In this document: piece after piece, positions 8,548 to 17,300 of the stretch
Layout: each line of letters opens with the position of its first letter
Position numbering within the stretch: position 1 is the stretch's first letter
Source of the DNA: Flavobacterium swingsii
GTDB lineage: Bacteria > Bacteroidota > Bacteroidia > Flavobacteriales > Flavobacteriaceae
Direction: 5' to 3'
Assembly: GCF_900111965.1 (NCBI RefSeq)
Contig: NZ_FOJT01000003.1
Location: 248,001-312,000 of the forward strand
DNA: 64,000 nucleotides
Notes under the pieces: generated by a model
Seen by the model: only the letters and a program-made list of their open reading frames with translations
Databases searched by the model: none
What the model was told of the DNA's origin: nothing
Program-made: the position numbers and the translations under genes

Positions 8548-9608
8548 GAAAGACATATATAAATGGTGTAGGTTGTATTTCTGCTCAAAAAACGTTCGAC
8601 ACAATTTTTTTGGAAGAAGCAATAATAAATGAAACAGCTAATGTTTTACCATTAGAAATCCCTGTTTACAAAGATTTTATTTCACCAACGGCAATTCGGA
8701 GAATGGCAAAAGGTGTAAAAAACGGAATTGTAGCTTCGGCATTAGCCATGAAAGAAGCAAATACCGAAACTTTCGATGCTATTATTACAGGAACAGGAAT
8801 GGGTTGTATAGACGATTCCGATAAGTTTCTAAGAGCATTAATCGATAATAATGAAGAGTTTTTAACACCTACTTCTTTTATTCAATCTACTCATAATACA
8901 GTGGGTTCTCAAATTGCTTTAGGATTGCAATGCAAAGCCTATAATTTTACGTATGTAAATGGTTCCGTTTCTTTTGAATCGGCGCTTTTAGATGCTAAAT
9001 TACAGTTTGATGAAAACGAAGCTTCCTCAATTTTAATTGGCGGAATAGACGAAATGAATGATTATACAGCATCACTTTTCAAGTTGGCTGGATTTATAAA
9101 ACAAGACAACGAAAGTCCATATAAAGTCCTAAATTCAACTACAAAAGGGGTTGTATATAGCGAAGGCGCTACTTTTTTTGTTTTAGAAGATAAAAAACAA
9201 GACCATTCGTACGCTGAAGTTTTAGATATTGAAATTATAAATAAACTTCAAGTCAATGAAGTTGAAGCAAAAATAATTGACTTTTTAAAATCAAATTCAT
9301 TGCAAATTTCTGATATTGATGCGGTAATTTTGGGTTTCAACGGCGATGTAGAAACTGACGTTTTTTATAGAAAGATTGCTGAAAATTGCTTCAAAAACAC
9401 ACAGCAAGTTTATTACAAACATTTGTCTGGCGAATACAATACAGCTTCTGCTTTTGGATTATGGGTTGGTGCAAAGATTATAAAAACACAACAAATTCCT
9501 GAAATTCTAAAAGTGAATTCAGTTGAAAAACCAGACTATAAAACCATACTTTTATACAATCAATACAAAGGAATCGACCATAGTTTCACTTTAATTTCGA
9601 AATGCTAA
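8544..9608 (+). CDS. ketosynthase-like protein without catalytic residues, probable chain-length factor
   Basis: A 354-residue KS-fold protein aligning over its whole length with the preceding enzyme. At the nucleophile position it reads YVNGSVSFES, with no Cys. The first His block (HGTATP) is replaced by GFNGDVETD and the second (GHTL) by SGEYNTAS. All three catalytic residues are therefore missing, as in KS-beta/chain-length factors that dimerise with an active KS. The start ATG at 8544 overlaps the upstream stop (ATGA); an earlier in-frame start at 8514 lies inside the upstream gene. The tight coupling supports heterodimer formation. Confidence 0.8.
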   Translation: MRKTYINGVGCISAQKTFDTIFLEEAIINETANVLPLEIPVYKDFISPTAIRRMAKGVKNGIVASALAMKEANTETFDAIITGTGMGCIDDSDKFLRALIDNNEEFLTPTSFIQSTHNTVGSQIALGLQCKAYNFTYVNGSVSFESALLDAKLQFDENEASSILIGGIDEMNDYTASLFKLAGFIKQDNESPYKVLNSTTKGVVYSEGATFFVLEDKKQDHSYAEVLDIEIINKLQVNEVEAKIIDFLKSNSLQISDIDAVILGFNGDVETDVFYRKIAENCFKNTQQVYYKHLSGEYNTASAFGLWVGAKIIKTQQIPEILKVNSVEKPDYKTILLYNQYKGIDHSFTLISKC

Positions 9609-10378
9609 ATTACAGAAATACAAATATTGTTTTTTTTGTACTTCTTGCCTTACTATTACTTCTTAGTTTTTTTGTAAAGGTAAATTGGTGGTTATTTCTG
9701 TTGCTTTTTGTTGCTAGATTTATTGTTATAATTACAGGTTCTACTCAAATTCCTTTAAATTTTTTTTTAAAAGCGTATTGCAATAATCCGTTAGAAAAAG
9801 AAAAAAAGGTTGCATTAACATTCGATGACGGACCACACGAAATGACCTTATTGGTTTTAGATGTTCTAAAAAAATACAATGCAAAAGCTACTTTTTTTTG
9901 TATTGGTAAAAATGTAGAAAAACACCCAGAAATTCTAAAAAAAGTTATTTCCGAAGGACATATTGTTGGAAACCATTCGTATGATCATTCTCGTCTATTC
10001 GATTTTTATAGAAAAGACAGATTGGTGGAAGAAATTGCAAAAACAGATGCATTAATCGAAAAAATTTCAGGCAAAAAAACTAATTTATTTCGTCCGCCTT
10101 TTGGCGTTACAAATCCTTCCATAAAAAGAGCTTTAGAAGTAACAAAACACCACGTTATTGGTTGGAATATTCGTTCGTTAGACGGAATAATTAAAAACGA
10201 AAAACTGGTTTTTAACAGAATAAAAAAACTAATTTCTCCCGGCGGAATCGTACTTTTGCACGATACTTCCTTACAATCTGTGAATGCATTGGAACAGTTA
10301 TTGCAGTTTATCGAAGAAAATAAATACAAAGTTGTTTCGTTAGAAGAACTTTTAGATATCAAAGCTTATGAAGATTAA
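9602..10378 (+). CDS. polysaccharide deacetylase family protein (NodB domain)
   Basis: A 258-residue protein with a hydrophobic N-terminus (about 8-46, one or two membrane spans) followed by a NodB homology domain. It keeps TFDDGP at 73-78, the metal-binding NHSYDHS (His125, His129), RPPFG and LLHDTS. CE4 enzymes remove N-acetyl or related acyl groups from sugars. Here it may deacetylate a sugar or amide in the envelope-bound pigment, but the true substrate is unknown. It overlaps the upstream stop by 7 bases and the next gene by 11. Confidence 0.88.
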   Translation: MLNYRNTNIVFFVLLALLLLLSFFVKVNWWLFLLLFVARFIVIITGSTQIPLNFFLKAYCNNPLEKEKKVALTFDDGPHEMTLLVLDVLKKYNAKATFFCIGKNVEKHPEILKKVISEGHIVGNHSYDHSRLFDFYRKDRLVEEIAKTDALIEKISGKKTNLFRPPFGVTNPSIKRALEVTKHHVIGWNIRSLDGIIKNEKLVFNRIKKLISPGGIVLLHDTSLQSVNALEQLLQFIEENKYKVVSLEELLDIKAYED

Positions 10379-11000
10379 AATAGCTATAATCGCATTAATT
10401 CTGTGTTTTTGCAACCTTTCATTACTCGCTCAAGAGCAAAAAATGACTGAAACAGAAATAGTTTCTTTCAAAAAAACAGTCAAAGAAGTGGCTACAAAAA
10501 TAAAATCCTTAAGCACCGATTTTGTGCAATACAAACACTTAGATTTTTTGTCGAAAGACATTGAAACTTCAGGAAAAATGGCATTCAAAGAACCAAATAT
10601 GTTGCAATGGCAATACAAAAAACCATATAATTATAGTATTGTTTTCAAAAATGGAAAGATTTTGATAAACGACGAAGGCAAGAAAAGCGCGATGGATGTG
10701 AGTAGCAGCAAAATTTTCGCAAAAATAAATAAACTCATTGTGGGAAGCGTAAGCGGAAATATGTTTGATGATAAGGAATTTGTAATTTCTTATTTTAAAA
10801 ACAAAACCAACAATATCACAAAGTTTATCCCAAAAGATGCAGCGCTGAAAAAATACATCAAACAAATTGAATTAACTTTCGATAAAGATGACGCTACAGT
10901 AATTCAGGTAAAATTGTTAGAATCATCGGAAGATTACACACGTATTGTGCTGAAAAATAAAATTATAAATGCAAAAGTCGACAATTCTATTTTTAATTAG
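10368..11000 (+). CDS. LolA-like outer-membrane lipoprotein carrier protein
   Basis: A 210-residue protein with a signal peptide (about 1-21, ending LLAQ) and a LolA-type domain with the motifs SLSTDFVQYKHLD and GKMAFKEPNMLQWQYKKP. LolA proteins ferry lipidated molecules through the periplasm. LolA-like proteins are regular members of aryl-polyene clusters, where they are thought to carry the acylated pigment to the outer membrane. This cargo assignment is inference. It overlaps the following lipoprotein gene by 32 bases. Confidence 0.85.
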   Translation: MKIKIAIIALILCFCNLSLLAQEQKMTETEIVSFKKTVKEVATKIKSLSTDFVQYKHLDFLSKDIETSGKMAFKEPNMLQWQYKKPYNYSIVFKNGKILINDEGKKSAMDVSSSKIFAKINKLIVGSVSGNMFDDKEFVISYFKNKTNNITKFIPKDAALKKYIKQIELTFDKDDATVIQVKLLESSEDYTRIVLKNKIINAKVDNSIFN

Positions 11001-11601
11001 TTTTCTGTTTTTAGTTACCTCTTGTGCTACAAATAATCTTGAAAAAGAGTTGAAGCCAGTAACTTTAGAAAACACAGTTTACAACGTTCCGTATTTTGCG
11101 AATCCAGAAATAGATTATGCTTATAAAGCAAACATTTCGGTTTACGGTAATGATATGTCAGGAATTTTTATTGCAAAAAAAATAAATCCAACCACGCACA
11201 GAGTAGTTTTTACGACCGAATTTGGTAATAAATTATTGGATTTTGAAATTTCTGAAACCGATTTTAAAGTAAACTCGATTGTTGATGAATTGAATAGAAA
11301 AATATTAATTAATACTTTAAAAACCGATTTTAAGTTGTTGTTAAAAAATAAATTTTTAATAAAAGAACAATTGGAAGATACGGAAAACAAAGTTTATAAA
11401 TCCGAAGATGGAAGTGAGTTTAATTATCTTTTTGTATCAAAAACAGAAGATAAACTCTTTAAAATTGTGCATTCAACCAAAAGAAAAGACCAAATAAACA
11501 TCAATTTCACATCAGAAAATAATACTTTTGCTGAAAATATTATTATTCAACATTATAATATAAAACTAAGAATAGAATTAAATTATTTAGAGACAAATTA
11601 G
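10969..11601 (+). CDS. cluster-associated lipoprotein of unknown function
   Basis: A 210-residue protein with a lipoprotein signal: a hydrophobic stretch followed by the lipobox VTSC at residues 17-20. The rest is polar beta-strand-rich sequence without a recognised catalytic motif. Its place directly after a LolA-like gene, with overlapping frames, recalls the lipoprotein (DUF3261-type) that accompanies the LolA/MMPL genes in proteobacterial aryl-polyene clusters. It could be an analogous outer-membrane acceptor (LolB-like). Homology to either family is not shown. Confidence 0.75.
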   Translation: MQKSTILFLISFLFLVTSCATNNLEKELKPVTLENTVYNVPYFANPEIDYAYKANISVYGNDMSGIFIAKKINPTTHRVVFTTEFGNKLLDFEISETDFKVNSIVDELNRKILINTLKTDFKLLLKNKFLIKEQLEDTENKVYKSEDGSEFNYLFVSKTEDKLFKIVHSTKRKDQININFTSENNTFAENIIIQHYNIKLRIELNYLETN

Positions 11602-11603
11602 AG

Positions 11604-12260
11604 ATGAAAAAATTATTTATTGTTGCCATTATTGCATTATTTGGAATCACTCAAACGGAAGCACAAGTTACATTTAAGCCAGGATTGCGCGGAGGAGTAA
11701 ACTTTGCTCACTTTACCCAAGGAGATCCTTATATGAGTTATACTTATGATATTGATGGAAATTATGTATCTACATCTAATGACAATGACGATTTTAAAGC
11801 AAAAACAGACTTTTACGCAGGTTTTTACGGTGCTTTACATCTTACAAAATACTACACATTACAACCTGAGATTAATTATTCTAGACAAGGTTCGTATGTT
11901 GAATCAAGAGACGGTAATGTAGTAACTAGAACGAAATTTGACGTGTCTTATCTTTCGATTGGAATACTTAACAAATTTACTTTTACAGAGAAGTTTAACT
12001 TTCATGTTGGTCCAACTGTAGATTTTGTTGTAGAAAAAACAAAGTTTGTAAATGAAAATTCAGATGATTTTTTCCTTTTTCCAGACGATAATGATGTTGA
12101 TTTGACATTAACAGCAGGATTTGGATATGATTTCACTAAAAACTTTGGTTTAGAAGCAAGAGTTAAAAAAGGATTTATTTCGGTTTATGATTTTAATAAT
12201 GCTAGTCCGAAAAATGTGGTTTTCCAAGTAGGAGCAACTTATACATTTGATATAAAATAA
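11604..12260 (+). CDS. outer-membrane beta-barrel protein, PorT family
   Basis: A 218-residue protein with a signal peptide ending at TEAQ (about residue 21). Repeating amphipathic beta strands follow: GLRGGVNFAHF, GFYGALHLTKYYTLQPEINYSRQGSY and a C-terminal VGATYTFDIK ending in an aromatic-rich strand. This is the small PorT-like barrel common in Bacteroidetes. It starts 2 bases after the lipoprotein stop. In this operon it is a candidate outer-membrane anchor or channel for pigment placement, although such barrels are very common and may serve other roles. Confidence 0.82.
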   Translation: MKKLFIVAIIALFGITQTEAQVTFKPGLRGGVNFAHFTQGDPYMSYTYDIDGNYVSTSNDNDDFKAKTDFYAGFYGALHLTKYYTLQPEINYSRQGSYVESRDGNVVTRTKFDVSYLSIGILNKFTFTEKFNFHVGPTVDFVVEKTKFVNENSDDFFLFPDDNDVDLTLTAGFGYDFTKNFGLEARVKKGFISVYDFNNASPKNVVFQVGATYTFDIK

Positions 12261-12266
12261 AAAAAT

Positions 12267-12638
12267 ATGCTTTTAAAAGATTTTTATAAAGTAATTTCAT
12301 TAGAAAAAAATGATAGTCAAAAATATTTGGCTATCATTTTTATTAATGAAAAACATGAAGTTTTCAAAGGACATTTTCCAGGTAATCCTATTATGCCAGG
12401 AGTTTGTATGATGCAAATTATTAAAGAACTTACAGAGCAAATCACAGAAAGTTCTCTAATTATGCAAAGTTTAACTAACGTTAAATTTATGGCATTAATA
12501 AATCCAGAAGTAACGCCAGAATTGCGTTTAGAACTAGATATTGCAACAACTGAAGAAGGTTTGATTAAAGTAAAAAATACAACTTATTTTAACGAAACTG
12601 TAGCTCTAAAGTTGAGTAGCGTATATAAAAAAGTATAA
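12267..12638 (+). CDS. FabZ/FabA-like hotdog dehydratase (GHFPG present, catalytic Glu replaced by Gln)
   Basis: A 123-residue hotdog protein with the canonical GHFPGNPIMPGV motif, including the catalytic His. The helix that should carry the catalytic Glu (xxEAMAQ) reads CMMQIIKEL, so Gln stands at the aligned position. This is the reverse of the two hotdog proteins near the window start, which keep the Glu but lack the GHF His. FabZ active sites combine His and Glu from opposite subunits, so a mixed dimer is attractive but unproven. It starts 6 bases after the barrel gene. Confidence 0.8.
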   Translation: MLLKDFYKVISLEKNDSQKYLAIIFINEKHEVFKGHFPGNPIMPGVCMMQIIKELTEQITESSLIMQSLTNVKFMALINPEVTPELRLELDIATTEEGLIKVKNTTYFNETVALKLSSVYKKV

Positions 12639-12641
12639 AAA

Positions 12642-13127
12642 ATGAAATTGCTGCTTTCTATTTTCTGCGTTCTATTTTCTTTCAGTAATCCGGATATTTC
12701 TGAGATTAGAAAGTTATATCCGAATGCATCAAATTCAGAAGTTACATCAAAAGAATTTGCTTCAAAATTTTCCGATATTACAAGCGAAAGTAATAAAACA
12801 TTAGTTGCTTACAAAGGCGCTTCAGTTACAATTTCTTCAAAATTTATAAAGAAAGTTTCGGACAAAATTAAAGTTTTTAAAGAAGGAGTAAAATTAGTTG
12901 AACTTGCTGCTGGAAGCGAACCAAACAATATCGAAATCCGATTAATCCGATTAAGTATTCAGGAAAATGTTCCTAAAATAGTAAAATACAACAAAAACAA
13001 AAAAGAAGATGCTGCGTTTATTTTAGCGCATTATAACGAGCAATCTACTGCTTTGAGAGCTTATTTGAAAATTTTTATATTGCAATCTAAAAGTTTTTCT
13101 CCAGATGAAAAACAAACTATCAAATAG
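12642..13127 (+). CDS. conserved hypothetical exported protein of flexirubin-type clusters
   Basis: A 161-residue protein with a short signal peptide (about 1-15) and a mostly helical mature region. Its motif-like segment is SEPNNIEIRLIRLSIQENVPKIVKYNKNKK. No known catalytic motif is visible. It is translated in the middle of the pigment operon (3 bases after the hotdog gene, 12 before the glycosyltransferase), so a periplasmic role in pigment handling is possible. The function is unknown. Confidence 0.7.
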   Translation: MKLLLSIFCVLFSFSNPDISEIRKLYPNASNSEVTSKEFASKFSDITSESNKTLVAYKGASVTISSKFIKKVSDKIKVFKEGVKLVELAAGSEPNNIEIRLIRLSIQENVPKIVKYNKNKKEDAAFILAHYNEQSTALRAYLKIFILQSKSFSPDEKQTIK

Positions 13128-13139
13128 TTAAATTACATA

Positions 13140-14321
13140 ATGGAAATTTTTATTCCCGAAATAAATCAAACAAAATCACTAAATTTTTGTGTTATTGTAC
13201 CCACGTATAATAATTACAAAACATTAGCACGCGTTTTAGATTCTGTTTTAGAATATACCAAAAATGTGATTGTTGTCAATGATGGTTCGACCGATTCGAC
13301 AGCTGAAATTTTAAAAAACTATTCAAATCTTACCCAAATTCATCATCCAAAAAATGCTGGAAAAGGAATTGCTTTACAAAACGGTTTCAAAAAAGCTTTA
13401 GAACTTAACTATGAATTTGCGATAACTATCGATTCCGATGGACAACATTTTGCTTCCGATATTCTTTCGTTTATTAATGAAATTAATGCAAATGGAGAAG
13501 CTTTACTCATAGGAAGCCGAAATATGACACAAGAAAATGTGCCCAAAAAAAGTAGTTTTGGAAACAAATTTTCTAATTTTTGGTTTTGGTTCGAAACAGG
13601 CATCAAACTAGAAGACACACAATCTGGTTATCGATTATATCCAATTAAAAGGATTCCTAAAAATTATTTTACAAACAAATTCGAGTTCGAAATCGAAGTT
13701 ATTGTGCGCGCCGCTTGGAAAGGAATTGCTGTAAAAAACATTCCAATTCAGGTTTTATACGATCCAACCGAAAGAGTTTCTCATTTTCGACCATTCAAGG
13801 ATTTTACCCGAATTAGTATTTTGAATACGATTTTAGTCGCGATTGCCATTTTTTATATCAAACCAAGAGATTTTTTTTTGCGATTAAAAAATAAAGGAAT
13901 TAAGAATTTTTTGCTAGAAAATGTGCTTCATAACGAAGATAGTAATTTAAAAAAATCTTTGTCAATCGCATTAGGGACGTTTATAGGAATTGCTCCTTTT
14001 TGGGGATTTCAGACCATTATTGTATTGTTTCTAGCTGTTCTTTTTAGGCTGAATAAAGTAATTTCGTTCGCTTTTTCTAATGTTAGCTTTCCGATTTTTA
14101 TTCCTTTTATAATTTATGGCTCTCTAAAAATGGGTAGTTATTTTGTACGAACAGGAAAACCGTTATTGTTGGATACTTCGATGACTCTTGCTGATGTTCA
14201 AAACAATATTACTCAATATCTCATTGGAAGTTTTGTTTTGGCAACCATAATGTCAGTCATTTTTGGTCTTTTTGGCTATTTTTTGTTGACGATTTTCAGT
14301 ACTTTTAAAAATAAAAAATAA
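13140..14321 (+). CDS. family 2 glycosyltransferase fused to a DUF2062 membrane domain
   Basis: A 393-residue protein. Residues about 15-230 form a GT-A glycosyltransferase with CVIVPTYNN, VVNDGSTDST, a DxD-like TIDSDGQH and GSRNM. The C-terminal 130 residues are a DUF2062 domain with membrane spans and the motif GTFIGIAPFWGFQT. GT2-DUF2062 fusions are known in aryl-polyene and flexirubin clusters and presumably act at the cytoplasmic face of the inner membrane on a lipid-linked or pigment acceptor. The sugar donor is not predictable. The next gene begins 3 bases later. Confidence 0.88.
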   Translation: MEIFIPEINQTKSLNFCVIVPTYNNYKTLARVLDSVLEYTKNVIVVNDGSTDSTAEILKNYSNLTQIHHPKNAGKGIALQNGFKKALELNYEFAITIDSDGQHFASDILSFINEINANGEALLIGSRNMTQENVPKKSSFGNKFSNFWFWFETGIKLEDTQSGYRLYPIKRIPKNYFTNKFEFEIEVIVRAAWKGIAVKNIPIQVLYDPTERVSHFRPFKDFTRISILNTILVAIAIFYIKPRDFFLRLKNKGIKNFLLENVLHNEDSNLKKSLSIALGTFIGIAPFWGFQTIIVLFLAVLFRLNKVISFAFSNVSFPIFIPFIIYGSLKMGSYFVRTGKPLLLDTSMTLADVQNNITQYLIGSFVLATIMSVIFGLFGYFLLTIFSTFKNKK

Positions 14322-14324
14322 AGC

Positions 14325-17300
14325 ATGCAAAATTTCTTTTTTAACCTTAATACATTCGCCAATAAAAATAAATTACTGTTTTCAGGAATCGTATTTGCGT
14401 TGCTTTTGTTTTTTGGTTTTTGTGCTTCAAGAATTTCTTTTCAAGAAAATATTACACAACTAATTCCGTCAAATGACCAATCTGGAGTTACATCAAAAGT
14501 ATTGGAACAAGTTAATTTTGCTGATAAAATAACGATTATTATTAAAAGCAAAAACAATGGTTCTCCTGATGATTTAACTCAATATGCAAATGAATTTATT
14601 TCTGAATTAGATAGTAAATGCAAGCCTTATGTTGGGAAAATTCAAGGGAAAATAGACGAAGAAAACATACAGGAAACCTTCGATTTTGTGTATGCTCATT
14701 TGCCTCTTTTTTTAGATAAAAATGATTATGCAACCATTCAAAATAAAATAAATAACGATAGTATTTCAAAAATTGTCGAAGCCGATTACAAATCGTTAGT
14801 TTCTCCAACAGGAATGGTGACCAAAGATTTTATACTTCAAGATCCGTTGGGAATATCGTTTATGGCGCTAAAAAAATTACAACAATTAAGTATTGGCGAC
14901 GATTTCGAATTGCAAAATGGATTCGTTTTAACCAAAGACAAGAAGAATTTAATGTTGTTTATCACAACAAAACTTCCTGCCAATGAAACCGATAAAAACA
15001 CTTTATTTATTGCCGAATTAGACAAGATAAAAACTGGTTTAAGTACTAAATTCGGAAATAAAGTAAGTATGAGTTATTTTGGAGCTACGCCAGTTGCAGT
15101 TGCAAATGCTACACAAATAAAATCCGATGTGCAAAAAACGTCCATTTTTGCAACAGTAACTTTGATTTTGATTTTAGCCTTTTTTTACAGAAATATTTCA
15201 ACACCAATACTCATTTTTATACCATCTGTTTTTGGAGCTATTTTTGCATTGGCCGTTTTATACTTTTTCAAAGGAACCATTTCGGCAATTTCACTCGGAA
15301 TTAGTTCGATTTTATTAGGAGAAACAACCGATTATTCTATTTATGTTTTGACACATTTGCGAAACAAAAAAGATGTTAAACTGCTGTATAAAGACATTTC
15401 AAAACCATTGATGCTTTGCGGAATTACAACTGGAATTACCTTTTTGTGCTTGTTTTTTATCAAATCCGAAGCATTGCAGGATTTGGCAATTTTCGCTGCT
15501 TTAAGCGTTGTTGCTACTTCGTTTTTCTCGCTGGTTTTAATTCCACTTTTGTATAAATCAAAAAATGAAATTGTAGTTCCAAAGCTAAATATCATCGATA
15601 AATTAGGTTCTTATTCTTATCATAAAAATAAATTCTTAATAGTTTCAGTTTTTGTTTTATTGATTATTTCCCTTTTCACTTATTCGAAAGTTACCTTCAA
15701 TAATGATTTGTCGTCACTTAATTTTATGACGCCAGAACTAAAAAAGACAGAGAAATATTTAGAAAATATTGCCAATATTTCTTCAAAATCTATTTATCTA
15801 GTTACACACGGAAAAAATTATGAGGAAGTTTTAAAGAACAACAATAAGTTATTTTCGGTATTAGAAAAAGACAAAAAAGCAGCAAAAATTTTAAACTTTA
15901 GTTCTATTGGTGGAATTGTTTTTTCTGAAGAAATTCAGAAACAAAAAATTCAAGATTGGAATGCATTTTGGGATTCAGAAAAAAAGACAAATCTTAAAAA
16001 TAATTTAATTTCTAATGGGAATAAATATGGTTTTAAAGACAGTACTTTTTCTGTTTTTTATGAAACTTTAAACCAAAACTTTAATGCAATTTCATTTCAA
16101 GAATATGCAAAAGTAAAGTCATTCTTTCTGGAAGAATTTGTGGTCAATAAAAATGATTTTTATACCATTTCTACTTTGGTAAAAGTGCCAAACGACAAAA
16201 GAGATTCGTTTGTAAATGATATAAAAAAACAACCCAACACAGTTGTAATTGACAGACAGGAAACAAATGAAGTGTTTTTAAATTCATTAAAAGCTAATTT
16301 CGAAAACCTCGAAAATTATTCTTTTATGATCATATTCTTAGTTCTTTTCATCGCTTTCAGAAGATTAGAATTAGCGATTGTAAGTATTATTCCAATATTG
16401 ATAAGTTGGATTTTCACCACTGGAATTATGGGAATGTTCGGGATTCAGTTTAATGTGATTAATATTATCGTTTGTACGCTAATCTTCGGAATTGGCGTCG
16501 ATTATAGTATTTTTATGACAATGGCTTTGCAAAAAGAACACACTTTTGGGAAAGAGGAATTGCCAACTTATAAAACTTCTATTTTATTATCAGTTGCCAC
16601 AACGATTTTAGGAATTGGAGTTTTAATTTTTGCCAAGCATCCTGCGCTAAAATCTATCGCATTAATCGGAATTATTGGAATATTTTCGTCTTTGATAATT
16701 ACGTTTGTCATTCAACCTTTGGTTTTTGCTTTTTTTGTAACCAATAGAACCAAAAAAGGAAAACAACCGTTCGAATTGCGTTCGTTTATTCACGGTATTC
16801 TTTCTTTCATTTATTATGGTTTTGGTGGTTTTCTAATGTCTATTTTTAGTGTTACGATTTTAAAAATATTGCCATTTAAGACTGAAACTAAAATGAAATA
16901 TTACCGAAAGGTGATGTCAAAATTCATGAAATCGGTTTTGTATACTAATCCTTTCGTAGTAAAAAAAATCATTAACAATGGGAATGAAAAATTTGATAAA
17001 CCTGCGGTAATTATTGCTAATCACACTTCGTTTTTAGACATTTTATCTGTTGGATTACTCAGTCCAAAAATTATTTATTTAGTGAGTGATTGGGTTTATA
17101 ATTCGCCTGTTTTTGGTGGAGCAGTAAAAGCATCTGGTTTTTACCCAGTTTCCGAAGGTGTCGATGGAAGTTTAGAGCATTTGCGTCCTAAAATTGAAGA
17201 AGGTTATTCGATAATGGTTTTCCCAGAAGGTACAAGGTCTGAGAGCAATGTGATCAAACGTTTTCATAAAGGTGCTTTTTATATTGCTGAGCATTTTAAT

